Assembly (NCBI GenBank): GCA_018268755.1
Contig: JAFDVW010000009.1
Location: forward strand, 62,001-126,000
Direction of reading: 5' to 3'
From: Acidobacteriota bacterium
Lineage (GTDB): Bacteria > Acidobacteriota > Terriglobia > Terriglobales > Acidobacteriaceae
Length of the DNA stretch: 64,000 bases
The notes beneath the pieces are model-generated. The model was not told the origin of the DNA. It did not search any database and saw nothing but the letters and a program-made list of their open reading frames with translations. Below are positions 1-9,633 of the stretch, in pieces. The position numbers and the translations under genes were made by a program. Every line of letters starts with the position of its first letter. The first letter of the stretch is position 1.

Positions 1-973
1 TCACCTGGTGGTGCTGCGCAGCACGGTGCTACCGGGCACGGCAGAAACCATCGTAGTGCCGGCACTGGAGAGTTCCAGCGGCCTGCGTCTGGGGAAAGAT
101 TTCGGGGTGTGCGTGAACCCGGAGTTCATGCGCGAGGGCACAGCAGTCGCCGATTTTCTGGAGCCCGCCATCACCATTCTGGGCGCGGAGGATCCCGCCC
201 ATAGCGCGGCTTTGCGAAAACTCTATGCCTGGACCCCGGGGAAGATTTTCGAGACCAGCTTCCGCTCGGCCGAGATGGTCAAGTACGTCTGCAATGCCTG
301 GCATGCACTCAAGGTGTCCTTTGCCAACGAAGTGGGCACACTGGCCAAAGAGCTGGGCGTGGACGCCGAGGCCGTAGTGGAAATCTTCACCGCCGACGAC
401 AAGCTGAACATTTCGCCCAAATATCTGCAACCCGGGTTCGCCTTCGGAGGGTCCTGCTTACCCAAGGACGTGCGGGCGCTCAACTACCGCGCCAAAGAAC
501 TCGATCTCGAGCTACCCTTGTTCTCGGCCATCCTGCCCAGCAACGAAGAGCACCTGCGGCGCGCCCTCAACCTGGTGCTGGAGACCGGCAAAAAGAAGAT
601 TGCCATGCTCGGCCTCAGCTTTAAGGCGGCCACCGACGATTTGCGGGAAAGCCCGCAAGTACAGCTGGTAAAGCAGCTGATGGGCGAAGGCCGGGAATTA
701 CGCATCTGGGACGATAACGTTTCGCTGGGACGGCTGATCGGCTCCAACCGGCAATATATCGAAGAGGTGATTCCCCACATCGGGTCGGTGCTGTCTTCCA
801 ATCTGGAAGAGGTCCTGCGCGGCGCGGAAGTGGTGGTGGTGGGAACGCGCGGCATCAGCCGGGAGAAGCTGCAAGCGCTCCTTGCCCCCGGACAAATCGT
901 GATCGATCTGGTCAACACGGAAAAGTCCCGCCGCCCCGCCGCCGACGGCGCTTATCACGGAATCTGCTGGTAA
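1..973 (+). CDS. Nucleotide-sugar dehydrogenase (UDP-glucose/GDP-mannose 6-dehydrogenase family), 5' partial
   Basis: Oxidises an NDP-hexose to the corresponding uronic acid using two NAD+, supplying acidic sugar to the EPS pathway encoded next to it. The frame is open from base 2, so the window starts inside the gene. About 320 residues are present, and the N-terminal Rossmann part (roughly 100 residues of a usual ~430) is missing. Visible are the central helix region (AEMVKYVCNAWHALK), the catalytic cysteine motif GGSCLPKDV (Cys codon 455-457) and the C-terminal substrate-binding domain with LGLSFKAATDDLRESP. The GFAFGGSCLPKD spelling resembles AlgD-type enzymes, so UDP-glucose versus GDP-mannose cannot be decided. 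The stop lies 4 bases before the next gene, consistent with co-transcription. Confidence 0.9.
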   Translation, partial: HLVVLRSTVLPGTAETIVVPALESSSGLRLGKDFGVCVNPEFMREGTAVADFLEPAITILGAEDPAHSAALRKLYAWTPGKIFETSFRSAEMVKYVCNAWHALKVSFANEVGTLAKELGVDAEAVVEIFTADDKLNISPKYLQPGFAFGGSCLPKDVRALNYRAKELDLELPLFSAILPSNEEHLRRALNLVLETGKKKIAMLGLSFKAATDDLRESPQVQLVKQLMGEGRELRIWDDNVSLGRLIGSNRQYIEEVIPHIGSVLSSNLEEVLRGAEVVVVGTRGISREKLQALLAPGQIVIDLVNTEKSRRPAADGAYHGICW

Positions 974-977
974 GGCT

Positions 978-2198
978 TTGAAAATTCTTTGGGTCAAACC
1001 GGGCAAACTGCTACCGCTCGATACCGGGGGCAAGCTGCGCACCTACAACATCCTGCGCCAGCTTTCCCTTGGTCACCAGCTCACTTATCTTTCCTACTAC
1101 GGCGGTACACGCGACGAGAATTACGAGCGTGAAGTGCAGGAGCACCTTCCCGGCACAATCACCATTCACGCGCCTACCGCCGACTCGCCCCTGGGGCGAT
1201 ATCTCGACTATGGCCGGAGATTTTTCTGGCGGGCCCCCTATGCGGTGAGCCGGTTTACCGATCCCCGGGTGCTGGCGCAGGTGACAGGCTGGTTTGAGGA
1301 GCGCCGCTTTGACGTGGCGGTGTGCGATTTTCTGGCCAGTGCGCTGAATTTTCCGCGGCGCCTTTCCATCCCCACCGTGCTCTTCCAACACAATGTGGAA
1401 AGCGTGCTCTGGCAACGCCGGGCCGACTTTGAAAGCAAGTGGCTCGACCGCACCGTGGCTAAAATTGAATCGGCAAAAATGGACCGCTTTGAACCGGAGC
1501 AGGTGCGGCGCTTTCATCATGTCATCGCCGTCTCCGAGCAGGACCGCCAGGCCATGAGCGGCATGTGCGGCGGGGAGCGCATCAGCGTGGTTCCCACCGG
1601 CGTGGACCTGGCAAAATATCAATACGATCCCACCGTCCGGCCCTCGGGACCGCTGGTGGTCTTCACCGGATCCATGGACTGGGGCGCCAACGTAGACGGA
1701 GTGGAGTATTTCTGCCAGGGCATCTGGCCGCGCGTGCTGGCGCAAGTGCCACAAGCCAGGTTTCGGATCGTGGGGCGTGATCCTCATCCGCGGGTAAAGA
1801 AACTGGCGTCCGCCACAGTGGAGGTCACCGGCACGGTGCCTTCCATTGTGGACCACCTGCGTGAAGCCGCAGTGCTGGTCGTTCCGCTGCGCATCGGCAG
1901 CGGGACCCGCATCAAAATTTACGAGGGCATGGCCATGGGCAAGGCCACCGTGTCCACCACCGTAGGGGCGGAGGGCCTGGACGTGCAGCACCAGCGCGAC
2001 ATCCTGCTGGAGGATACCGCTGAAGGTTTTGCCCAGGCCGTGGTGCTGCTGTTGCAGAATGCAGACCTTCGCCGGAAATATGAAGCGGCAGCAGCCGCCA
2101 CCGCCCGTCAATACGACTGGTCCGTCATCGCCGACAGATTTGTGGAAGTGCTGGACATCACCATGCGCGCCGCCGCCTCGGGACGCGCTTCGGCATAA
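978..2198 (+). CDS. Glycosyltransferase family 4, exosortase/EPS-associated
   Basis: Retaining GT-B glycosyltransferase that probably adds a sugar to the lipid-linked EPS repeat on the cytoplasmic face of the membrane. The 406-residue length is normal. The N-terminal domain starts ILWVKPGKLLPLDTGGKLR, and the C-terminal GT1 domain has VVFTGSMDW, a PLRIGSGTRIKIYEGMAMG stretch (nucleotide-sugar site with the EX7E region) and GAEGLDV. The overall form matches the sugar transferases linked to PEP-CTERM/EpsH loci. The start is TTG, chosen because it lies 4 bases after the upstream stop and begins the conserved first strand. The gene converges with the end of the minus-strand EPS operon. Acceptor and donor are unknown. 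Confidence 0.85.
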   Translation: MKILWVKPGKLLPLDTGGKLRTYNILRQLSLGHQLTYLSYYGGTRDENYEREVQEHLPGTITIHAPTADSPLGRYLDYGRRFFWRAPYAVSRFTDPRVLAQVTGWFEERRFDVAVCDFLASALNFPRRLSIPTVLFQHNVESVLWQRRADFESKWLDRTVAKIESAKMDRFEPEQVRRFHHVIAVSEQDRQAMSGMCGGERISVVPTGVDLAKYQYDPTVRPSGPLVVFTGSMDWGANVDGVEYFCQGIWPRVLAQVPQARFRIVGRDPHPRVKKLASATVEVTGTVPSIVDHLREAAVLVVPLRIGSGTRIKIYEGMAMGKATVSTTVGAEGLDVQHQRDILLEDTAEGFAQAVVLLLQNADLRRKYEAAAAATARQYDWSVIADRFVEVLDITMRAAASGRASA

Positions 2199-2254
2199 GA
2201 TCGAGACGATCAGGCTGGATCGCAAAACACTTTCCGAAGTTCCTTCGTTCCGCC

Positions 2255-4006
2255 TTAGTCCACTCCAGCGATAGCGGCCTGCACCGCCTCCCAGTCCGCA
2301 CCGATGTCCCTTCCGTCGGAGCCTTTGCCACGATACGAACTGTGCATCGCCAGGCCGGCAAAAGCGCGCGCCGGGTCTACTCCGGCTTTTTCCAGATTGT
2401 CAGCGACAAAATTGCCTTTCGGCCAGGAGGCCCGCGTGTCGCCCACGATCAGGTTATTGCGGAATTGAAAACTCTGAAAGCACGAGCTCAGCATGGCGGT
2501 GGGGTCCCGGCGTACCTGCTCGGTACAAGGGGAACCAGTGGGCGTCATCCCATACTGGCCGGTGCTGACAAGGTTGTTGGTGAAGGTGAAATCGCTCATC
2601 GGCGTGGGCAGGGGCCCGCCAATCATCATCAATCCACGCCTGGGAAAGGCGGTGATGTGGTCGAGCTTCACGTGGCGCAAGGCCGGCGTGCCCGGCTTTA
2701 TCCCCATGGAAACCTGCGCCAGATTGCCATGCCCGGCAAACTGCTCATGGTCGATGTCCTCAAAGATCACATCGTGAATACTGTAGCGTTCGCCGGCCAC
2801 GGAGGCCGGGTCGCCGGCAGGATTGGCGATGCTGATGCCGTTGCCCATATGACGCACCAGGCAGTAGCGGATGGTGACATCGGTGATTTCCGTGCTGGGG
2901 GTCGGCGCCTCATTGCGCGGCGTCAGCAGAATGGCGAACCCAGCCTGGCTGAACCCGCCCCAGGAGTAGTCCAGCACGTTCTTCTCAAAAAGCACGCGCA
3001 CTCCGACTTTCAATTCAAAGTTGTTTTTCACCACAAAGGGATTGCCGTCCCGCCCGCCGACGAAGCCGGGCCGGCCCTTCTGCCAGATCAGCGGTTTGAA
3101 CAAATGATTGCGCCGGATAGTGATGTCGGTGGGCGAGAGCTTGCCGGGACCGCCGCCGAACATGATGTTCTCGCCCGCGGCCTCCAGAAAATTATTCTCA
3201 ATCAGGAAGTCGCCGGAGGGCAGATCGCCGTAGCCGCCGGAGATTGTCTGCGAGTCGGTGCAGGCGCCGCTGCGCGACACGCAATGAAAGTCCGTGAAGG
3301 TGGAGTGGATGATGGCGGCGTGCGTGACTCCACTCAAGCGCACGCCACGCGTGACTTCATCCTGCGGGCTGCCGTGCATCCAGACCCGGTCAAAAATGAT
3401 GTAACTCGCGGGACTGTTGTTTTCCGTTCCCGCCAATTTATAGACGGTGGGAAACTTTTGATCGCTGTCGGTAGCGGCGATTTCCAGTCCGATAAAGCGA
3501 TAGTGATTGGCATTGGCGGCAAAGGTGATGGGGCCATCCTGATTTTTCCCGGCAATACGTGCCGTTACCACCTGAGTGGAGCGGCAATTCAACGCCGGCC
3601 TTCCCGGCAACGACTGCACGCCGGCATAACAAGGGGTCAAGCGTGTGCCCGGCGGAGGCAGCGCGGAGTCCGGTGAAGAGGTTCGCACCATGATCCAATG
3701 CGCATCGTCGCAAGGCCGGGCGGGAAAGGTGAATCGTCCGGTAAAGGTCGCTCCCGCCTGGAGACGAATCGTGTCGCCGCAGGCAACGCCGTCGAGGGCC
3801 TTCTGGAGACTGTCGCCTTCGCGCACCGAGATGATCTTTCCCGTCTGCTGGGGCAAGGTCACATCGACTTCCCTGCGAGGCAACTCCGCCGGTCCGTCAA
3901 ATTGGGCGGCGGGCGCGGCCGTAGCGGTGGGTAGACGCCCCAGGCGAATAGCCGCGGCCAGCGACAACAATGCAATGGCAAACAGGATGGCGTGCTTCAT
4001 AGTCAT
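2255..4006 (-). CDS. Secreted right-handed parallel beta-helix protein, last gene of EPS operon
   Basis: A 583-residue exported protein with a signal peptide (KHAILFAIALLSLAAAI) followed by short beta-strand turns typical of a right-handed parallel beta-helix (for example NHYRFIGLEIAAT, FLIENNFLEAAGENIMFG, ITIRRNHLF). Such folds are found in pectate lyase-like and alginate epimerase/lyase-like proteins, so a role in trimming or modifying the exported polysaccharide is plausible but not shown. No catalytic triad could be assigned by reading. The start codon overlaps the upstream stop in an ATGA (4003-4006), which fixes the start and suggests translational coupling. It is the terminal gene of the minus-strand operon. 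Confidence 0.85.
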   Translation of the reverse strand: MTMKHAILFAIALLSLAAAIRLGRLPTATAAPAAQFDGPAELPRREVDVTLPQQTGKIISVREGDSLQKALDGVACGDTIRLQAGATFTGRFTFPARPCDDAHWIMVRTSSPDSALPPPGTRLTPCYAGVQSLPGRPALNCRSTQVVTARIAGKNQDGPITFAANANHYRFIGLEIAATDSDQKFPTVYKLAGTENNSPASYIIFDRVWMHGSPQDEVTRGVRLSGVTHAAIIHSTFTDFHCVSRSGACTDSQTISGGYGDLPSGDFLIENNFLEAAGENIMFGGGPGKLSPTDITIRRNHLFKPLIWQKGRPGFVGGRDGNPFVVKNNFELKVGVRVLFEKNVLDYSWGGFSQAGFAILLTPRNEAPTPSTEITDVTIRYCLVRHMGNGISIANPAGDPASVAGERYSIHDVIFEDIDHEQFAGHGNLAQVSMGIKPGTPALRHVKLDHITAFPRRGLMMIGGPLPTPMSDFTFTNNLVSTGQYGMTPTGSPCTEQVRRDPTAMLSSCFQSFQFRNNLIVGDTRASWPKGNFVADNLEKAGVDPARAFAGLAMHSSYRGKGSDGRDIGADWEAVQAAIAGVD

Positions 4007-5130
4007 CCGCCGGCTGGCGAACTCGATGCGGCGCTCGCCGCATGGTCCCGCGGAAAAGACGCCGTCAGCCAGTCCGCCATGCGGGCGATGTTGTCTTCCC
4101 CGGAATCAAGTTCTTTCGCCGATATCGTGGAATTGGGATGCTCGGTAACGGCAAAGAGTTTGGCGGCCATATCGGCAGAATCCGTTTCCGCGTAAGTGAC
4201 AACTCCAGCAGGGCGGCGGCCATTTTCACTGGCCACGACAGGGACCCCCAGGGCCAGAGACTCCAGCACCGACGCTGCGACCCCGTCGCAGGCCGGTGGC
4301 CGCAGATATAAGGTGCTGCGACTGAGCAAAGTGAGAAACTGATCGTGCGTCAGGTTCCCCAAAAGCAGCAGCCCTTCCCTTTCGGCCTCTGGCCACGAGG
4401 CCACAAAGTCGCGCGCCTGCAGGAGTTCTTTTTCCGGAAAGCCCAGCCAGAGGAACCCGGCCTGGGGATACCGGCTGCGATAACTACGCATGGCCTGGCG
4501 CACGATTTCCAGGCGATATTCCGGACGAAAAGAAACATAGGAAAAAATCACCGGACGACGCGTCTGCAAGAAACTCTCCGCTGCTTGCGGCAAGGTGGCC
4601 TTTTCAAACTTCACATACTGGGACGAGAAGGTTGCAATCGCCTGGACTTTCCCTTCCGCCACCCCATACCGCAGAATGGCCTCGCGAACCGGGGGCTCAT
4701 CGCAAGCGATGCCTCCGGAGAGATGAAACAGGAGCCAGAAAGCCCTATGCCACAGGCCGTGGTCATAACGCGGGAAGTTAGTTTGCGGCAAACCGCCATG
4801 AAACGTGAGTAGCGCAGGACGGCCCACGGCTCGTCCGGCCAGCACCGCAATCAAGGCCAGCGTATAGCCGATCCGGCCCATGCCGTTGAGGTGCGCGTTC
4901 AGCTGATATCCGCGCCAGGCATAGCGCAGCACCTTCCGCACATAGTCCCAGCCGTCCTGCACGTCAATGTATGCCGGATCTTTCACCTGGCGATTCTCAT
5001 TGATCTTGAGGACTTCACAGACGTGACCGCGACGGCGCAGTTCTTGCGTCACCATCCATGTCTGGATGGCCCAACCACACATGGGCGGCGGGTAGTTTCC
5101 GATCTGCAGAATTTTGACGGGAGTCGACAT
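4003..5130 (-). CDS. Glycosyltransferase family 4 (group 1)
   Basis: A 375-residue GT-B glycosyltransferase. The N-terminus ILQIGNYPPPMCGWAIQTW has the Gly-rich loop of GT4 enzymes. The C-terminal half has LLLGNLTHDQFLTLLSRS and the donor-binding stretch ESLALGVPVVASENGRRP. It probably extends the EPS repeat unit in the cytoplasm. It sits 5 bases downstream of the amidotransferase gene and overlaps the beta-helix gene by 4 bases, so it is tightly coupled in the operon. The sugar specificity cannot be read from sequence. Confidence 0.85.
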   Translation of the reverse strand: MSTPVKILQIGNYPPPMCGWAIQTWMVTQELRRRGHVCEVLKINENRQVKDPAYIDVQDGWDYVRKVLRYAWRGYQLNAHLNGMGRIGYTLALIAVLAGRAVGRPALLTFHGGLPQTNFPRYDHGLWHRAFWLLFHLSGGIACDEPPVREAILRYGVAEGKVQAIATFSSQYVKFEKATLPQAAESFLQTRRPVIFSYVSFRPEYRLEIVRQAMRSYRSRYPQAGFLWLGFPEKELLQARDFVASWPEAEREGLLLLGNLTHDQFLTLLSRSTLYLRPPACDGVAASVLESLALGVPVVASENGRRPAGVVTYAETDSADMAAKLFAVTEHPNSTISAKELDSGEDNIARMADWLTASFPRDHAASAASSSPAGG

Positions 5131-5135
5131 GAGGT

Positions 5136-7052
5136 TCAGGAAACCGCCGGAGACATGGCCTCAGAGGGAACGCCCGGCTGCCGTTCCAGAAAATTCCGCT
5201 GCCAGAGTTCCAGCACCAGCATCTGCCACAAGACGCTGGAGCGGTCGCGGCGGCCGCGCAAATGCTCCTCGACCATGCTCTGCACCGCTTGCGGCCGGAA
5301 ATATCCGCGCTGCAAAGTGCGGGGCTCCAGCAACAGGCCGTACAGTTTCTGCTTCATTTCGCCTTTCATCCACGCTTCCAGGGGAAGCTGAAAGCCCTGC
5401 TTGGGCCGGTGCAGCAGCGCGCGAGGAACACCGACCCGCTCGGCCAGCTTCTTGAGCAGGTATTTGCGGGTGCCGTGGCGGAATTTCCATTCCGCGGGCA
5501 GGGCCGCCACCCACTCTACAAAAACATGGTCCAGCATGGGCACACGGGCCTCCAGCGAGGTGGCCATGCTCATGCGGTCCACTTTGGTCAGGATATCGCC
5601 GGCAAGATAGGTCTTCACGTCCAGATAAAGCAGCCGCTCGAGATGGCTGCCGGCGGGCGCGGAGTCGTAGTATTCGCGGAACTGCTGCATGGGATTGGGC
5701 AGACCTGCCACGCTCTGCAGAAAATCCTCGGCGAACACACTGCGCTCGCGGTCCAACCCGGGAAGATAGGAAATGGAATCAAGGTAGCGGTCGCGCGGCG
5801 GGAGTGAAGCGTTCCAGGCAAAATTCTTCCCGTAGGTCCCGGACGGCAAATGGGAGTGCAGCAGCCCGCGATACAAACGCCCAGCCCAGCCGGGGAGCCA
5901 ATCCAACTTGCTGCGTTGCGCATCGACGGCGTAGCGGTCGTAGCCGGCGAACAACTCATCGCCTCCGTCGCCGGAGAGCGCTACCGTCACATATTTTCGC
6001 GCCATCTGGCAGACGTAGTAGGTCGGCAGCATGGACGAATCGGCAAAGGGCTCCTCCAGGCTACGGGTCAGAAACTCGAGGGTCTCGTCCAGATTCGGTT
6101 CGACCACCAGCTCATGGTGTTCCGTGCCAAAGCGCTCCGCCACCAGGCGGGCATATTCCGCCTCATTGAATTTCTGCTCGCGAAAGCCGATGGAGAAGGT
6201 CTTCACCGGCCGGGAGCTGGCCCGCGCCATCAACGCCACCACCAGCGAAGAATCCACGCCGCCGCTTAACAACGCGCCCAGGGGCACATCGCTGATCAGG
6301 CGGATGCGCACGGCCTCCGCCAGACGGCGCTCCAGTTCTTCCAGGCATTCTTCTTCGCTGGCCGGAGCCTGACTGCCAAAGGCCGGCAAATCCCAATAGC
6401 GACGAACCTGGATTTTTCCCGCCTGATACTCCAGCAGATGACCTGGCGGGAGCTTGTGGACCGCGCGGAAGGCGGAGTTCGGGTCGGGCACATATCCGAA
6501 ATAGAAGAACTTTAAGACACCTTCGGGATCAACATCGGCCAGCGATGGCTCTACTGCAAGGATCGCCTTGATCTCGGATCCGAAGTAGAGCCGGCCCCCG
6601 TGCTGCGCATAGTAAAGCGGCTTTTTGCCCAGGCGGTCGCGGGCCAGCAGAAGCGATTGCGCGCGTTCGTCCCACAGGGCAATGGCAAACATGCCGCGAA
6701 GTTTCGTCACGCAATCCGCACCCATCTCTTCATAGAGATGCACGATCACTTCGGTGTCGCTGTGGGTGTAAAAGCGATGGCCGCGGTCTTCCAGCTGCTT
6801 GCGTAGTTCCGGAAAGTTGTAGATTTCTCCGTTGAAGACTACCCAGATATTTTTCTCTTCGTTGTGGATGGGCTGGTGGCCGCCGGAGAGATCAATAATG
6901 CTCAAACGCCGCATGCCGAGGCCGGCCGGACCGCGTGCGTAGAGCCCCTCATCATCCGGCCCGCGATGCACAATGGTCTGGCACATGCGGTGGACGCCCG
7001 CAGCATCCGCCACCTCATCGTTGCGCCCGATCCATCCGGCAATGCCACACAC
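5136..7052 (-). CDS. Glutamine-hydrolysing asparagine synthase-like amidotransferase (exosortase/EPS type)
   Basis: A two-domain AsnB-type enzyme of 638 residues. The N-terminal class II glutamine amidotransferase domain begins MCGIAGW, with Cys2 as the nucleophile, and has HRGPDDEG and FNGEIYNF. The C-terminal ATP-pyrophosphatase domain carries the PP-loop LLSGGVDSSLVVAL and ALSGDGGDELFAGYDRY. In EPS loci with exosortases this family is thought to amidate a sugar or carrier component rather than make free asparagine. The GTG start is forced by the need for Cys2, and GAGGTGG lies just upstream as ribosome binding site. It follows the O-antigen ligase-like gene after 44 bases. Confidence 0.9.
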   Translation of the reverse strand: MCGIAGWIGRNDEVADAAGVHRMCQTIVHRGPDDEGLYARGPAGLGMRRLSIIDLSGGHQPIHNEEKNIWVVFNGEIYNFPELRKQLEDRGHRFYTHSDTEVIVHLYEEMGADCVTKLRGMFAIALWDERAQSLLLARDRLGKKPLYYAQHGGRLYFGSEIKAILAVEPSLADVDPEGVLKFFYFGYVPDPNSAFRAVHKLPPGHLLEYQAGKIQVRRYWDLPAFGSQAPASEEECLEELERRLAEAVRIRLISDVPLGALLSGGVDSSLVVALMARASSRPVKTFSIGFREQKFNEAEYARLVAERFGTEHHELVVEPNLDETLEFLTRSLEEPFADSSMLPTYYVCQMARKYVTVALSGDGGDELFAGYDRYAVDAQRSKLDWLPGWAGRLYRGLLHSHLPSGTYGKNFAWNASLPPRDRYLDSISYLPGLDRERSVFAEDFLQSVAGLPNPMQQFREYYDSAPAGSHLERLLYLDVKTYLAGDILTKVDRMSMATSLEARVPMLDHVFVEWVAALPAEWKFRHGTRKYLLKKLAERVGVPRALLHRPKQGFQLPLEAWMKGEMKQKLYGLLLEPRTLQRGYFRPQAVQSMVEEHLRGRRDRSSVLWQMLVLELWQRNFLERQPGVPSEAMSPAVS

Positions 7053-7096
7053 CGCGCCACCTCGATCTCAAATTCTAAAGCCTGGTTGCGAATTCT

Positions 7097-8458
7097 CTAG
7101 CGAACGCCCGCCATCTGGTTGCCGCGCCAATGCAGGGGACGGGGGCTGACGGGCGGGGGTGTCGGGCCGCCCTCGGGGGGCTTGCTCTCGTGCTTAGGAA
7201 ACAGGCAGGCCAGGTGGTACAACGCCGTGGTGTACGCCACCATAAAATAAGGGAACAGGTTGTACTGGGTATCGGAGAACGCTGCTCCGACCAGATAGGC
7301 CCCCAGGCTCGCCCACATCGCGCCGGTAAAAATCTGGATCTGCTGATTGGATTTGTAGGCGTCGGATTTCGTCACTCGCCACAAATTGCGGAAAGCGCAT
7401 CCCAGGATCAACAGAAACAAAAACAGCGCCGGCAATCCCGCTTCCGCGCCTAACTCCGTGTAGGTGTTGTGGGCCACGCGCCACGATCCAGAAACGCTGG
7501 CGAAGTTCCCCGGGCCCACGCCCACCAGTGGATGGGTGGCGATGAAATGCAGACTGATTTGCAGCAATTCTTCCCGCGCCTCTTTGGATCCCAGGTCGTA
7601 GGAATTTACCACGTTGTTTTGCACCGTGCTGCGCATCCGGTTAAGCCATATATCGGGGCGCAGTCCCACCAAGGGGGCCACCAGGGGAAGCACCACCAGG
7701 GCGGCGCCCGCCAGCCCGACCAAGTGCAAGCGGCGGCCTTTGATGCCGAACTGATAGAGGCTGATGACCACGCAGAGACCAATGGCGAGGAACCCGCTGC
7801 GGGAGTAGGTCAGGGCAATCCCCAGCAGCATGACGAACATGGCCAGCATCCAGAAAAGCTTGCGCGGCCCTTTGGCCAACAGGAAGAAGGCGAAGGCCAG
7901 CGGCCAGTTGAGCGCGATGTTAATGGCCAGATCGTTGGGATTCTGAAATGCCCCTCCCAGCACGCCGGACATGCGGCCCCCCTCGTGGGTGGCGATGGAA
8001 AATACCGTCATCACCGCCAGCGAGGCCGCCTGCACCAAGAGCAGCTTGCGCAGTTCGTCGACTTTCGTGACCAGCATGCTGACCAGCAGGGCCACGATCA
8101 CGCCTTTGGCAAAGCGATCGAAGACGGTCACGAAGGCCCCGCCCCGCCACCAGGCGAAGGGAATGGTAAGCGTGAGCCAACCCAGCAAGAGAAAGAGCAG
8201 CTTGATTTCCGCAGGCAGCTTCTTCACCGCGCGCCGCCCCCGTACCCCGAAGATCAGCGCCAGTAAAGCGATGCCTCCCGTGATCTTGCCCATGGGAATC
8301 ATGTGCAGACCGGGGACCAGGTCTTCGGGACGAGCAAAGTAAAGGACGGAAAACACCAGCAGCGCCCGGTAGGCCAGCGTGCTGCGCTTGCTCTGTTTGA
8401 CCGAGAGCGGCGTAACGGCGGGTTGTGCGGTCAAGGCCGAGGCCGGCACGAATTTCAT
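7097..8458 (-). CDS. O-antigen ligase/polymerase family membrane protein (Wzy/WaaL-like)
   Basis: A 453-residue polytopic membrane protein with about ten to twelve hydrophobic segments and a large loop near the C-terminal third containing HPLVGVGPGNFASV, the signature region of the Wzy_C/O-antigen ligase family. It probably polymerises or transfers the EPS repeat at the periplasmic face of the inner membrane. Exosortase loci often carry an O-glycosylation ligase of this type, so either polymerase or protein-glycan ligase is possible. An AAGGAG sequence abuts the ATG. The C-terminal tail is Pro-rich and soluble. Confidence 0.82.
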   Translation of the reverse strand: MKFVPASALTAQPAVTPLSVKQSKRSTLAYRALLVFSVLYFARPEDLVPGLHMIPMGKITGGIALLALIFGVRGRRAVKKLPAEIKLLFLLLGWLTLTIPFAWWRGGAFVTVFDRFAKGVIVALLVSMLVTKVDELRKLLLVQAASLAVMTVFSIATHEGGRMSGVLGGAFQNPNDLAINIALNWPLAFAFFLLAKGPRKLFWMLAMFVMLLGIALTYSRSGFLAIGLCVVISLYQFGIKGRRLHLVGLAGAALVVLPLVAPLVGLRPDIWLNRMRSTVQNNVVNSYDLGSKEAREELLQISLHFIATHPLVGVGPGNFASVSGSWRVAHNTYTELGAEAGLPALFLFLLILGCAFRNLWRVTKSDAYKSNQQIQIFTGAMWASLGAYLVGAAFSDTQYNLFPYFMVAYTTALYHLACLFPKHESKPPEGGPTPPPVSPRPLHWRGNQMAGVR

Positions 8459-8496
8459 CTCCTTAGCAGAGCCTGCTTACAGGCCACGAAACTTAA

Positions 8497-9633
8497 TCAG
8501 CTCCAGGCCACTTTGCGGCCGGTCACAAAACGAAAGAATGCCACCCCCGCGGCCAGGTTCAATATCACGAAGGTCAAAGCCGCATCGCACAACCGTGCGA
8601 TAGGGCCCAGCCGTAAATGCGCCATGGCCAGCACGCCCAATCCGTAGAAGACCAACTGCAGGAGCAAGGCCGCGCGATATAGGGGCGCCGCTAAACAGGC
8701 GGAGGTCAGCAGCACCGCCGCCAGGGCGAAGGGGGCCAGCAGGCGCAGCAGCTTGTGGCTGACGAACTCAAAGCGCAAGGGGTTTTTCCCGCTCAGCAGC
8801 CAGGGCAGCAATTGCAGCAGTTGGTAGTTCCCGCCCAGGGTGCGGACCTTACGGGAGAATTCACGGGGACCGCCGAGGTCGGGCACGTCCCAGGCACGGG
8901 CCCTGGCCTCAAACACCACCCGCCAGCCCTGGCGCGCGATCTCCATGGGAATAAATACGTCGTCGAGAATTGTCTCTGGCGGCGGGGGCACGATCAAGGC
9001 GCGGCGCGCCGCATAGAACGCGCCGGTGGCCCCTACCACCGAGCCGGAAGCCGACTCCCACTCCCGCACCTTTTTTTCCATGCGCCAGTACAAACCCATG
9101 CCCCGCGCACTCTCTCCGGCCTGGGGATCGCCCAGCATCAACTCTCCGCTCACGCAGCCGACCGCGCCGTCGGCAAAGCTTTCCATCAGCAGGGACAAGG
9201 CACCTGCTTCAATCATCTGCCGCGCGTCGGTGAACACCACGATTTCGCCGTGCGCCGCTGCCAGTGCGGCCTGCAAACCGGCCGGCTTACCGGATGACTG
9301 CGTCTGCACCATCGCTTTGATCTTTCCCGCACGCTCATAGCGCGCCAGGATGGCCGGCGTCGCGTCCGTAGAGCCGTCGGAGACCACCAGGATTTCTCGC
9401 AGGGCTTCGGGATACGCCAGTCCCAGAAGGTTCTCCAGCTTCTTCTCCAGCACGGCGGCTTCGTTGTTCACTACCAGGACTAAAGAGACCGCAGGAGTGA
9501 TGGCGGCACGTTGAATGGGGCGAGGACGCAGGCGCACCCGCAGCCAGACCCACCCCGCATAGCCCAGAAAGGTATACGCGACCAGGGCCGAGGCCGACCA
9601 GAAGATCCAGACCATGGCGAGACGGCCGCTCAC
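8497..9633 (-). CDS. Membrane-anchored glycosyltransferase family 2
   Basis: A GT-A fold inverting glycosyltransferase of 378 residues. The catalytic domain shows SLVLVVNNEAAVLEKKLENL, VVSDGSTDATP (nucleotide-binding Asp), VFTDARQMI (DxD-like position) and an EIARQGWRVVFEARARAWD segment. One N-terminal and several C-terminal hydrophobic segments anchor it in the inner membrane. The listed GTG start overlaps the preceding stop as GTGA (9630-9633). An ATG seven codons on (9613-9615) would also give a complete protein. Its role is chain extension of the EPS repeat. Confidence 0.85.
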   Translation of the reverse strand: MSGRLAMVWIFWSASALVAYTFLGYAGWVWLRVRLRPRPIQRAAITPAVSLVLVVNNEAAVLEKKLENLLGLAYPEALREILVVSDGSTDATPAILARYERAGKIKAMVQTQSSGKPAGLQAALAAAHGEIVVFTDARQMIEAGALSLLMESFADGAVGCVSGELMLGDPQAGESARGMGLYWRMEKKVREWESASGSVVGATGAFYAARRALIVPPPPETILDDVFIPMEIARQGWRVVFEARARAWDVPDLGGPREFSRKVRTLGGNYQLLQLLPWLLSGKNPLRFEFVSHKLLRLLAPFALAAVLLTSACLAAPLYRAALLLQLVFYGLGVLAMAHLRLGPIARLCDAALTFVILNLAAGVAFFRFVTGRKVAWS

